Assembly (NCBI GenBank): GCA_020635725.1
Contig: JACJZF010000010.1
Location: forward strand, 1-64,000
DNA: 64,000 bases
Source of the DNA: Flavobacteriales bacterium
GTDB lineage: Bacteria > Bacteroidota > Bacteroidia > Flavobacteriales_F > PHOS-HE28
Direction of reading: 5' to 3'
The notes beneath the pieces are model-generated. The model did no database searches. It saw only the letters and a list, made by a program, of their open reading frames with translations, and was not told the DNA's origin. Shown here in pieces: positions 36,170 through 44,106 of this stretch. The position numbers and the translations under genes were made by a program. Numbering within the stretch: the stretch's first letter is position 1; each line of letters opens with the position of its first letter.

Positions 36170-36979
36170 ATGGCGGGAACAGGCAAGGTGATCCTGATCA
36201 CCGGAGGGAGCAGCGGATTAGGCCAGGCCATGTGCAAGCGCTTAGCGGAGCATGGTCATCGTGTGTACGGCACCGGCCGCAAGGTGGAAGATGGCACCCA
36301 GCAGAACGGCTGCACCTTGCTGCGCATGGACATCACCGATGATGCCAGCGTGACGCGTGGCGTGGCGGAACTGCTGAAGCGCGAAGGGCGCATCGATGTG
36401 CTGGTGAACAACGCGGGCCTTGGCATACAGGGCCCCTTGGAGGATATCACACCGGAGCTTGCAGGGCGGTTGCTGGACACCAACGTGCTCGGCGCGCATC
36501 GCCTGTGCCGGGCCGTGCTTCCCGCCATGCGCGAACAGGGTCGTGGGCTCATCATCAACATCACCAGCGTCGCCGGTCATTTCGGACTGCCCTACCGCGG
36601 TTTCTACAGCGCCAGCAAGGCGGCCTTGGAGCGTTACGGTGAAGCCTTGGCCACCGAGGTGAAGCGCTTCGGCATCACCGTGGTGAGCGTGCAGCCCGGG
36701 GAGTTCAACACGCCTATCGCCGATGCGCGTCTTCGGCCGGACGCGATCTCGCCGGCCAACCAACCGGGCTACGAGCGCGCCATGCAGGTGCTCGGCGGGA
36801 GCATGCATTACAGCCGCGACCCCGATGAGCTCGCCCAGGTCGTTGAGAAGGTCATCGGAGCAAGGAACCCGAAGTCGGCCTACCTGGTGGCCCAAGGCGT
36901 GCAGCGCATCAGCGTGCTGCTGAAGAAGATCCTGCCCGGCCGCATGTTCCAGCGCATGGTGGGCAAGCATTACGAGTGA
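36170..36979 (+). CDS. Short-chain dehydrogenase/reductase (SDR)
   Basis: The protein has 269 residues from ATG 36170. The classical SDR signatures are present: TGGSSGLG cofactor loop (residues 11-18), NNAG, catalytic Ser in ITSVAG, and YSASK with Tyr and Lys. The residues after the first strand (GTGRK) suggest NADP(H) preference. The substrate is unknown; the C-terminus (VQRISVLLKKILPGRMFQRMVGKHY) is basic and amphipathic, so it may touch the membrane. The bestrophin gene follows three bases after the stop. Confidence 0.9.
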   Translation: MAGTGKVILITGGSSGLGQAMCKRLAEHGHRVYGTGRKVEDGTQQNGCTLLRMDITDDASVTRGVAELLKREGRIDVLVNNAGLGIQGPLEDITPELAGRLLDTNVLGAHRLCRAVLPAMREQGRGLIINITSVAGHFGLPYRGFYSASKAALERYGEALATEVKRFGITVVSVQPGEFNTPIADARLRPDAISPANQPGYERAMQVLGGSMHYSRDPDELAQVVEKVIGARNPKSAYLVAQGVQRISVLLKKILPGRMFQRMVGKHYE

Positions 36980-36982
36980 GGC

Positions 36983-37858
36983 ATGATCAGCTACGACACC
37001 TCCCATTGGCTGAAGGCGCTTGCGGTGCATCGGGCCGACACGTTCCGGCGGTTATGGCCCTGGCTGCTCGCCGTGGGGCTCTTCACCTTCGCCATCGGCT
37101 ACATCGAGATCAAGCACCTGCGGCTGGACGATGACCACATCATCAGCAACCTGCCCGTGATGCACAGCCTGCTGGGCTTCGCAATCAGCATGCTGCTCGT
37201 GTTCCGCACCAACACCGCCTACGACCGCTGGTGGGAGGGCCGCAAGCTCTGGGGCCAGCTCGTGAACACCAGCCGCAACCTGGCGGTGAAGGTGCACGGC
37301 TATCTGCCGGAGGATGGCGCCTCGCGTTCCTTCTATGCGAAGCTCATCCCGCTCTTCGCCGTGGAACTGCAGCAGCACCTGCAACTGGAGCGCACACGCC
37401 TGGAACTCGATCAGCGTCCGCACCCGGAGATCCCTGACTTCGACCGCAGCAAGCATGTGCCCGCACAGGTGATGTCGCTGATGACCGAGCGCACCTACCG
37501 GCTGCATCGCGAAGGGCAGGTGAGCGGCGAGCAGCTCCTCACGCTTGACAAGGAACTCGTGCAATTCCTGGAGATCTGCGGCGCCTGCGAGCGCATCAAG
37601 AACACGCCCATCCCCTATTCCTACAGCAGCTTCATCAAGAAGTTCATCGTGATCTACTCGCTCACGCTTCCCTTCGGCTTCGTGTTCTCGCTCGGCTACC
37701 TGGCCATCCCGGTGGTCATGTTCATCTTCTATGTGCTCGCCAGCCTGGAGCTGATCGCGGAGAGCATCGAGGATCCCTTCGGCACCGATGCCAACGACCT
37801 GCCGATGGACCGGCTGTGCGTGACCATCCAATCGACCGTGGAGCAGATCCTGGAATGA
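36983..37858 (+). CDS. Bestrophin family anion channel
   Basis: The protein has 291 residues. The family features are the first membrane helix (WLLAVGLFTFAIGYIEI), the second helix with LGFAISMLLVFRTNTAYDRWWEGRKLWGQLVN, and the late pair (IYSLTLPFGFVFSLGYLAIPVVMFIFYVLASLELIAESIEDPFGTDANDLP). The last of these contains the EDPFG-type acidic cluster of bestrophins. Bacterial bestrophins (YneE/UPF0187) form pentameric ion channels, some cation-selective. It is translationally close to the SDR gene. Confidence 0.92.
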   Translation: MISYDTSHWLKALAVHRADTFRRLWPWLLAVGLFTFAIGYIEIKHLRLDDDHIISNLPVMHSLLGFAISMLLVFRTNTAYDRWWEGRKLWGQLVNTSRNLAVKVHGYLPEDGASRSFYAKLIPLFAVELQQHLQLERTRLELDQRPHPEIPDFDRSKHVPAQVMSLMTERTYRLHREGQVSGEQLLTLDKELVQFLEICGACERIKNTPIPYSYSSFIKKFIVIYSLTLPFGFVFSLGYLAIPVVMFIFYVLASLELIAESIEDPFGTDANDLPMDRLCVTIQSTVEQILE

Positions 37859-37916
37859 TGGCGCCCTGATCGAACGCATGGCGGAGCGGCGTGTACCGCT
37901 GCTCCAAACACGCACC

Positions 37917-38891
37917 ATGCAACGCATCCTTCACGCCTCTCTCCTTCTCTTCTCAGTTCTGCTAAGCACCGCCGCAAGGCCGCAGGCCATGGGCAACCTC
38001 ATGTACGAGGCCAGCAGCCGCATGTGGCTGCAGCAGGCTGAGCAGCCCGTGCGGGCCAGCATCCAAGGCAACATGCTCGTGCTCGAGGTGAACGCCATGA
38101 TGAACATGCGCGCCGACAGCTACCTCGCGATCTTCCATGTGGTGCAGCTCGGGCAGAGCGCCGAAGAGGCCGACAGCCTGATGAACGAGCGCGTTGAGGG
38201 CATGCTCGCCCGCGTGAGGAAGCACGGCGTGAAGGAGAATGACATCTTCACCGACATGCTCTCGTTCGTGCCCGTGTATGAGATCGAGGCCACCCGGAAG
38301 CTCTTCTCCAAGACCTACCAGGAAGTGCCCGCGGGCTTCGAGATCCAGAAGAACATCCACATCAAGTTCCGCGACGCGCGCATCCTGGACAAGCTCGTGA
38401 CGGCGGCCGCCAAAGAGGAGATCTACGACCTGGTGAAGGTGGACTACTTCGTGGATAAGCAGAGCGCCTGCTACGATACGCTGCGGATCTTCGCCAACCG
38501 GCTGATGCAGCAGAAGCTCGACCACTTCGCCAAGCTGGGGCTGAAGGTGGAAGAGAGCCACCGCAATGCCGCCGAGCAGAACGGCGCGCATTTCCCGCTG
38601 GACCGCTATGCCGCCTACCAGAGCCGTGTGCAGACCAGCCTCAACAGCCGCCGCCGCGGGCAGGTGGTGAACGATGTGCGCAAGCCGAGCAGCTTCTTCT
38701 ACAACAAGGTGCCTTATGGCCGGTTCGATATCGTGCTGCACGCCGAGATCACCGAGCCGCCGGTGCAATACACCTACAACCTCACCTTGCAATGCCAGCT
38801 GCCCGAGGGCTTCGCGAAGAAAGAGGCGAAGGAGATCGTGAAGTACATCTGGATCAATGAGAAAGGCGACATGAAGGAGCTCCGACTCTGA
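37917..38891 (+). CDS. Exported SIMPL-domain (DUF541)-like protein
   Basis: The protein has 324 residues from ATG 37917, which gives a signal peptide (MQRILHASLLLFSVLLSTAARPQA). Residues about 50-215 have the SIMPL pattern: a first strand with Y-x-x-I-F-H-V-V, a helix (SAEEADSLMNERVEGMLARVRKHGVKENDIFTDM), the strand pair EVPAGFEIQKNIHIKFRD and the LDKLVTAAAKEEIYDLVKVDYFV segment. The C-terminal 100 residues are family-specific. It should lie in the periplasm. SIMPL proteins are varied, and no activity can be assigned. Confidence 0.72.
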   Translation: MQRILHASLLLFSVLLSTAARPQAMGNLMYEASSRMWLQQAEQPVRASIQGNMLVLEVNAMMNMRADSYLAIFHVVQLGQSAEEADSLMNERVEGMLARVRKHGVKENDIFTDMLSFVPVYEIEATRKLFSKTYQEVPAGFEIQKNIHIKFRDARILDKLVTAAAKEEIYDLVKVDYFVDKQSACYDTLRIFANRLMQQKLDHFAKLGLKVEESHRNAAEQNGAHFPLDRYAAYQSRVQTSLNSRRRGQVVNDVRKPSSFFYNKVPYGRFDIVLHAEITEPPVQYTYNLTLQCQLPEGFAKKEAKEIVKYIWINEKGDMKELRL

Positions 38892-38936
38892 TCGGTTACG
38901 AGCACACGGCGCGTGCATTGAGGTTGAAACCACCTG

Positions 38937-39590
38937 ATGCACGCGCTGCTCCTCACCCTGCTCCTGCCCCAACCGACCTATGCCCAGACCCGTTCGGCGA
39001 TCGAGACGAAGCGCCTCAGCTTCCAGCACGCACACGAAGCCGCGGATAGTGCCGGACAAGCGGCACTCTTGGACAGCGCGAGGAACTATCTCTTCGACCG
39101 CATCGCCTTGGACCTGCTGCCTGCCTGGTACGGCACGCCATGGGACTTCAACGGAATCACGCGCACGCCGGGGCGAGGGAAGATCGCCTGCGGCTACTTC
39201 GTGAACACGGTGCTGCTTGATGCCGGATTCCGACTCCCGCGCATCAAGTGGTCGCAACAGGGGGCCGAAGCGATCACCGTGAAGCTGAGCGACCGCATCA
39301 AGCGGTTCCGTGACAGGCCGGTGGGCGAGGTGGAAGCCTACCTGCGAGCAGAAGGCGATGGCCTGTACAAAGTGGGGCTGGACAACCACGTCGGCTTCAT
39401 CGTGGTGCGCGACGGCCGATCGCGATTCGTGCATAGCAGCTACTACCAACCGGAGACAGGTGTCATGAGCGAGCCACTTGAAGGCAACAACCCCCTGGCG
39501 CATTCGCGCTACCGCATCATCGGCCACCTGCTGGGCGATGAGATGACCCGCGCCTGGATCCAAGGCCGCGACTTGGCGGACCTGCCCTAG
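38937..39590 (+). CDS. Exported protein, putative NlpC/P60-like cysteine peptidase
   Basis: The protein has 217 residues with a short signal peptide (MHALLLTLLLPQPTYAQ). A candidate catalytic Cys85 sits at the start of a helix (KIACGYFVNTVLLDAGFRLP), and His151 follows in a strand (LDNHVGFIVVRDG), the order and spacing expected of NlpC/P60 or related papain-like amidases. FVHSSYY near residue 165 may supply a third polar residue. The fold assignment is an inference from these motifs. The substrate could be peptidoglycan peptides. Confidence 0.6.
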   Translation: MHALLLTLLLPQPTYAQTRSAIETKRLSFQHAHEAADSAGQAALLDSARNYLFDRIALDLLPAWYGTPWDFNGITRTPGRGKIACGYFVNTVLLDAGFRLPRIKWSQQGAEAITVKLSDRIKRFRDRPVGEVEAYLRAEGDGLYKVGLDNHVGFIVVRDGRSRFVHSSYYQPETGVMSEPLEGNNPLAHSRYRIIGHLLGDEMTRAWIQGRDLADLP

Positions 39591-39663
39591 TCCACAGCGG
39601 GCTGTTCACCACGTTGGCGCAACCGGAATCTCAGCCACCATGGGCCTGCCCTTCTTTGCAGGC

Positions 39664-41091
39664 ATGGCGCTGAGCCGCTTCTGGACCTTCATCCTCATCC
39701 TCTCCATCGTGTACGTGCTGGCCATGCTGGGCATGGGCCGGCAATACAGCTTGGGCATGCTGGTGAACGGCAAGCAGGGCGATGCGCTGGTGGTGAACGA
39801 GCTGGACACCGCTGCGCTCTCGGGCACAGCGCTCTTTCAACAACTGCGCGCCGCAGGCGATCAAGGCGTGGCTGTCGACGCGGACCGCTACGTACTCAAC
39901 GGCACGGGCATCATCAAGGTCACGCGCGGCACCCAGCCCGCCGATGGCCTCTTCGCCACCTGCCGCAACACCATCATGGACCTCTGGCTTCCGCTGATCG
40001 GTTACCTCACCTTTTTCTGCGGCCTGCTCAACCTGCTCATCGACTCGAAGGCCATGGAAGGAGTCGCACGGTTCCTCTCGCCCGTCTTCCACCGCGTGTT
40101 CCCCGACCTGCGCAAGGACCACCCCGCCTACGGCTTCATGACGCTCAATTTCGCCGCGAACTTCCTCGGTCTCGACAGCGCCGCCACGCCCTTCGGCCTC
40201 AAGGCCATGGAGAGCATGCAGGAGGACAACCCCGAGAAAGGTCGCGCAACCAACGGCCAGATCATGTTCCTGTGCCTGCATGCCGCAGGGCTCACGCTGC
40301 TGCCTACGAGCATCATCGGTTATCGCGCTGCGATGGGCGCCGCCAATCCCGCCGACGTGATGGTGCCGCTCATCATCACCAGTTTCGCCGGCACGCTGGC
40401 CGCGCTCTTCCTGGTGGCGGCCAAGCAGCGCATCAACCTCTTCAACCTGCCGGTGATGGGCGGCGTGCTGCTGGTCACCGCGGTGATCGCGGCGCTCATG
40501 GCGTACATCGGATCGCTCGCAGGAGCGGCCAAGTTCCATTTCACCGATAACCTCAGCAACGGCATGCTGCTGGTGATCATCCTGCTCATCGTCGGCTATG
40601 CCTTCCTCATGGAGAAGCACTTCCGCGCGAAGGGCACCAATCTCTTCGACAGCTTCGTGCACGGGGCCAAGGACGGCTTCACCACAGGCCTGCGCGTGCT
40701 TCCCTACATGCTGGCGATGCTCGCCGCGCTCAGCATCTTCCGCAACAGCGGGCTCATGGGCCTGGTGATGGATGGGCTCGCGTGGGCCATGGCGGGCATC
40801 GGCGTGAGCAAGGAGGTGATCGATGCGATACCGGTGGCCCTCATGCGCCCTTTCAGCGCCGGTGGCTCGCGCGGCTTCCTGCTCGATGCCATGAAGACCT
40901 ACGGGCCGGACAGCATCACCGGTCAGCTCGTCTGCCTCTTCCAAGGCGCGGCGGAGACCACCTTCTATGTGGTGGCCCTCTACTTCGGCAGCGTGGGCGT
41001 GAAGGACAGCCGCTATACCCTGGGCATCATGCTCCTCGCCGACCTGGTGTGCGTGCTCACGGCGATCGCCCTCGTCGGTCTGTATTTCTGA
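39664..41091 (+). CDS. SpmA-SpmB fusion, nucleoside-recognition (Gate) domain membrane protein
   Basis: The protein has 475 residues from ATG 39664; ATG 39640 is also in frame. The start is preferred because the first helix begins there (RFWTFILILSIVYVLAML) and a TTCTTTGC box lies just upstream. Two Gate domains are joined: an SpmA-like half (FCGLLNLLIDSKAMEGVARFLSPVFHRVFPDL, NFAANFLGLDSAATPFGLKAMESMQ) and an SpmB-like half (HGAKDGFTTGLRVLPYMLAMLAALSIFRNSG, RPFSAGGSRGFLLDAM, CLFQGAAETTFYVVALYFGSVGV). In Bacillus the separate proteins act in spore-core dehydration. Non-sporing Bacteroidota often carry the fusion, with unknown substrate. Confidence 0.9.
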   Translation: MALSRFWTFILILSIVYVLAMLGMGRQYSLGMLVNGKQGDALVVNELDTAALSGTALFQQLRAAGDQGVAVDADRYVLNGTGIIKVTRGTQPADGLFATCRNTIMDLWLPLIGYLTFFCGLLNLLIDSKAMEGVARFLSPVFHRVFPDLRKDHPAYGFMTLNFAANFLGLDSAATPFGLKAMESMQEDNPEKGRATNGQIMFLCLHAAGLTLLPTSIIGYRAAMGAANPADVMVPLIITSFAGTLAALFLVAAKQRINLFNLPVMGGVLLVTAVIAALMAYIGSLAGAAKFHFTDNLSNGMLLVIILLIVGYAFLMEKHFRAKGTNLFDSFVHGAKDGFTTGLRVLPYMLAMLAALSIFRNSGLMGLVMDGLAWAMAGIGVSKEVIDAIPVALMRPFSAGGSRGFLLDAMKTYGPDSITGQLVCLFQGAAETTFYVVALYFGSVGVKDSRYTLGIMLLADLVCVLTAIALVGLYF

Positions 41092-41191
41092 GCGCTTAGG
41101 CGAAGCCCACCGCTGCTTGTGCGCAAGCTTCGGCTCGCCGCGGTCCAACCTTCCACCTGCTTCCCTTTCTTTGCGCCCCGCAAAAGGACCC

Positions 41192-41734
41192 ATGGTAAAG
41201 ACCAAGCAAGCCAAGCAGCCCCTGAAGGTGGCTCGTCGGCGATCGAAGATCCACGGCAACGGCGTGTTCGCGCTGGTGCCCTTCCGCAAAGGACAACGCA
41301 TCATCGAATACACCGGCCCCTTGATCAGCCATGAGCAGGCCGATGAGGAATACAGCGGCGACATCGAGTCGGGGCACACCTTCCTGTTCACCTTGAACGA
41401 GGACTGGGTGATCGACGCGAACCGCGGCAACCACGTGGCCAAATGGATCAATACAGGCTGCGAGCCCAACGCCGTGGCCTACGTGCACAGCGAGCGCAAG
41501 AAGAAACCGGACCCCAAGAAGGACCGCGTTTGGATCGAGGCCCTGCGCTCCATCAAGCCCGGGGAGGAGATCATCTACGACTACGGCTTCGACTTCGAGG
41601 TGAAGTACACCCCCAAGCTCCTGCGCACCTGGGCCTGCCGCTGCGGCTCGCCGAAGTGCACGGGCACCATGCTCAAAGGCAAGAAGGTGAAGGAGGTGAT
41701 GCGCAAGCACCCGAACTGGCAGAAGGGACGCTGA
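41192..41734 (+). CDS. SET-domain lysine methyltransferase-like protein
   Basis: The protein has 180 residues, nearly all SET domain. Motifs are GNGVFA (residues 22-27), the SAM/knot motif NHVAKWINTGCEPN (80-93), the catalytic YDYG (129-132) and a post-SET zinc site CRCGSPKCTG (C149, C151, C156) that would be completed by C90. The pocket looks complete, so protein lysine methylation is likely. Known bacterial SET proteins methylate histone-like or ribosomal proteins, or host histones in pathogens. Nothing here suggests secretion. The gene stands between spmAB and lolA. Confidence 0.9.
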   Translation: MVKTKQAKQPLKVARRRSKIHGNGVFALVPFRKGQRIIEYTGPLISHEQADEEYSGDIESGHTFLFTLNEDWVIDANRGNHVAKWINTGCEPNAVAYVHSERKKKPDPKKDRVWIEALRSIKPGEEIIYDYGFDFEVKYTPKLLRTWACRCGSPKCTGTMLKGKKVKEVMRKHPNWQKGR

Positions 41735-41746
41735 GGCATGGCATGG

Positions 41747-41777
41747 CCTTTGGTTGCTGCCGGGCCGGATACCTTTG
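41747..41777 (+). promoter_or_regulatory. Promoter of lolA (TTTG-N19-TACCTTTG), leaderless spacing
   Basis: TTTG at 41747-41750 and TACCTTTG at 41770-41777 are the full Bacteroidota consensus with 19 bases between. The lolA ATG at 41782 follows the -7 box by four bases. Confidence 0.7.
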
Positions 41778-41781
41778 AACC

Positions 41782-42432
41782 ATGATGAAGCACGCTCTGA
41801 TCCTCGGCGCCGCGCTCCTGCTCGGCTCCTTCACGCACGCCCAGGACGACCCGAAATCGAAGGCCATCGTCGATAAGCTCATGGCCCAGGCCAAGACCTG
41901 GACCAGCTTCGAGGCCGACTTCACCAGCCGCTTGCAGAGCACCAAGGACAAGCTCGACATCAAGCAGGAGGGCAATATGAAGGTGAAGGGCAAGCGCTTC
42001 AGGCTGGCCTTGGACAAGAACACCATCATCAACGACGGCACCACCATCTACACGTACAGCAAGGAGACCAATGAGGTGACGCTCACGGACCCTGCCGAGA
42101 TGGACCAGGAGCTTGACCCCAGCCGGATCTTCACCCAATACGAGAAAGGCTTCAAGAGCCAGTTCGTGGAAGAGAAGGTGGATGCCAGCGGCGCCACGGT
42201 GCAAGTGGTGAAGCTCTTCCCCCTGGATGCTGCGAAGAAGCCCTTCCACACGGTGATCCTTACGGTGGACAAGGCCAAGACCGAGCCCCGCAGCGTGCAA
42301 GTGCTGTACAAGGATGGCAATGTGGTGACCTACACCGTGAAGAAGTTCACCGCGAATCCGGCGCTGGCCGATACCCTCTTCATGTGGGACAAGAGCAAGT
42401 ATCCCGGCGTGGAGGAGAACGATATGCGCTGA
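41782..42432 (+). CDS. lolA: Outer-membrane lipoprotein carrier protein LolA
   Basis: The protein has 216 residues with a signal peptide ending near THAQ (residue 21). The LolA pattern is clear: KAKTWTSFEADFTSRLQSTKDKLDIKQEGNMKVKGKRFRLAL, then the exposed NDGTTIYTYSKETNEVTL strand pair. LolA carries lipoproteins across the periplasm to the outer membrane. LolB is usually absent in this phylum. A terminator follows. Confidence 0.9.
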   Translation: MMKHALILGAALLLGSFTHAQDDPKSKAIVDKLMAQAKTWTSFEADFTSRLQSTKDKLDIKQEGNMKVKGKRFRLALDKNTIINDGTTIYTYSKETNEVTLTDPAEMDQELDPSRIFTQYEKGFKSQFVEEKVDASGATVQVVKLFPLDAAKKPFHTVILTVDKAKTEPRSVQVLYKDGNVVTYTVKKFTANPALADTLFMWDKSKYPGVEENDMR

Positions 42433-42448
42433 CCGCAGCCGCATCGAA

Positions 42449-42473
42449 GAAGGCCGCCCGCAAGGCGGCCTTC
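42449..42473 (+). terminator. Terminator after lolA
   Basis: A 10-bp stem GAAGGCCGCC/GGCGGCCTTC (42449-42458 with 42464-42473) and a five-base loop start 16 bases past the lolA stop. The U-tract is short (GCGTTACG). Confidence 0.6.
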
Positions 42474-42571
42474 GCGTTACGTGGCCCGGGGGCACGCATT
42501 CAAGCGGCACGAGGAGACTGATTCCCCTGCTATTCGCGCTGGCGTCGATTCCTTCGCGCGCCGAACGCGTC

Positions 42572-43264
42572 GTGCACGTGCTCGTGGCGCTCTGCGACAA
42601 CCAGTACCAAGGCATCGTGAAGGTGCCCGCCGGTATCGGCAACGGGCAGAACGCACGTACCAACCTTTACTGGGGAGCAGGCTACGGCGTGAAGACCCAC
42701 TTCGACCGCGCCGCGGAATGGCAGCGGTTGAACTGCGATCCCGCAGCGGAACCGCACATCCTGGACCGTGCCGTGTGGAAGCATCGCGACAGCGCGGTGT
42801 ACATCGTCGCAGAGGCGTATGACGGGCGCAACATCCGAGAAGCAACGGAAGACGTATTGCGCTATGCCAGCGGCAAGGCCGTTCGCGACGTCACGTGCGG
42901 CAGCATGACCATTCATGCCGGTGGAGCCGCCGACCTGCTGTGCTATGTGGGCCACGATGGCTTGATGGACTTCAGCTTGGAGGACCTGTTCCCAGGCCCT
43001 GCGGAAGGCGGTCGTGAGACCATCATCCTCGCGTGCATGAGCAAGCGCTTCTTCGCCCCTCATCTGAAAGCCACCGGGGCTGAACCACTGCTGTGGACCA
43101 CCGGCCTGATGGCACCCGAGGCTTATACGCTGAAGGCAGCGCTGGCCGGCTGGGTGGCGCACGAGAGTTCCGAGGCGATCCGCGAGCGTGCGGCCGAGGC
43201 CTACAACACCTATCAGAAGTGCGGCCTCAACGGGGCGCGTCGGCTGCTGGTGGCGGGCTGGTAG
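42572..43264 (+). CDS. Hypothetical protein, probably exported; true start unclear
   Basis: From GTG 42572 the product has 230 residues, but the same frame upstream encodes what looks like a signal peptide from codon 42509 onward (ACG, then RRLIPLLFALASIPSRAER), with no ATG, GTG or TTG. The real product would then be about 251 residues. Features are VALCDNQYQGIVKVPAGIGNGQNARTNLYWGAGYG near the N-terminus and a Cys in ILACMSKRFF. The pattern suggests a conserved exported family, but I cannot name it. The 3' end overlaps the convergent RDD gene by 38 bases. Confidence 0.7.
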   Translation: MHVLVALCDNQYQGIVKVPAGIGNGQNARTNLYWGAGYGVKTHFDRAAEWQRLNCDPAAEPHILDRAVWKHRDSAVYIVAEAYDGRNIREATEDVLRYASGKAVRDVTCGSMTIHAGGAADLLCYVGHDGLMDFSLEDLFPGPAEGGRETIILACMSKRFFAPHLKATGAEPLLWTTGLMAPEAYTLKAALAGWVAHESSEAIRERAAEAYNTYQKCGLNGARRLLVAGW

Positions 43265-44009
43265 GCCGCTCGCCCTTGTAGTGGCCGGTGCCCTCGCCCT
43301 GCTGGCCGGTCAGGTAAACGTAGTCCTGCAGCACGGCACGCAGGAACTCCATCGGCTTCAGGCCATCGCCGTTGTTGCCGATCGCCTTGCGCACTTTGTC
43401 CGCCATCTCCTCGATGAGCGCCCACCGGTTGGCCACCTTCGTATTGCCCAGCACCTCCTTGATCATGGTGGCCTGGGCATCGGTGAGACGGATGGCCTCC
43501 GGGAAGCGCACGGGATGATCCTCCTTCACCGATATGAGCATCGTGTCCTGCAGCCTCACGCGCTGCTTCAGCGTGATGACGGTGGTTCCGGCGGCCAGGT
43601 CGCCGAGGCGCTGCCCTTTGCCATTGATCAGCACCACCACGAGCCCCAGTCCGTAGAACTGATCGATGGGGCGCAGCAGCCAGCGCAGCAGGTACTGACC
43701 CAGCCGCGGCTGTCCGCCATCGACCCGGGCCACTTTCACCTTCTGCACCGCTTTGCCGATGCTTTTCCCGTCCATCAGGAGCTCGCACACCAGGTGATAG
43801 AACATGTATGGCAGCGCGACGGACACGATCATGATCACCATGAAGAGGTCATCGTTGGGCTTCACGACGGCCATGAGCAGGAAGCAGACCACGAACCAGG
43901 CCACCAGCACGAGCCGATCGATGATCCATGCCACCATGCGGTCGCCGACGCTGGCCACCTCGTGATGCAGCACGACATTCTGGGCGGTCTCGATCTGCAC
44001 GGTGCTCAT
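43227..44009 (-). CDS. RDD family membrane protein
   Basis: The protein has 260 residues from ATG 44009. The RDD signature appears as ASVGDRMVAWIIDRLVLVAWFVVCFLL, with further helices (LFMVIMIVSVALPYMFYHLVCELLMDG) and the conserved GKSIGKAVQKVKV and LLRWLLRPID segments. A soluble C-terminal tail of about 100 residues follows (residues 160-260). It diverges from the SpoIIM gene, a neighbour pair found widely in this phylum, so it likely works with the SpoIIM-MoxR-DUF58 system. Its transport role is unproven. Confidence 0.88.
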   Translation of the reverse strand: MSTVQIETAQNVVLHHEVASVGDRMVAWIIDRLVLVAWFVVCFLLMAVVKPNDDLFMVIMIVSVALPYMFYHLVCELLMDGKSIGKAVQKVKVARVDGGQPRLGQYLLRWLLRPIDQFYGLGLVVVLINGKGQRLGDLAAGTTVITLKQRVRLQDTMLISVKEDHPVRFPEAIRLTDAQATMIKEVLGNTKVANRWALIEEMADKVRKAIGNNGDGLKPMEFLRAVLQDYVYLTGQQGEGTGHYKGERPTSPPPAADAPR

Positions 44010-44088
44010 GGGCGTAAAGTTGGTGCTTGCCGCGGATCCCGGAAGCGCTTCGCGCATCGGATTGCCGAGCACCGATCCGGCCAAATCC

Positions 44089-44096
44089 TATGTTTG
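44089..44096 (+). promoter_or_regulatory. -7 box (TATGTTTG) of the SpoIIM-to-DUF58 operon
   Basis: TATGTTTG matches TAnnTTTG fully and ends ten bases before the ATG at 44107. A TTG at 44062-44064 is 24 bases upstream. Confidence 0.5.
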
Positions 44097-44106
44097 GCGG
44101 ACGACC

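Noticed and set aside
39631..41469. 612-codon minus-strand frame opposite the SpmA-SpmB and SET genes
   Set aside because: It spans two confident plus-strand genes and the gap between them, as expected for a chance open frame.
42481..42822. Plus-strand 113-codon frame overlapping the start of the gene at 42572
   Set aside because: The product is Arg/Ala-rich without family features. The overlapping frame carries the signal-peptide-like and conserved-looking sequence.
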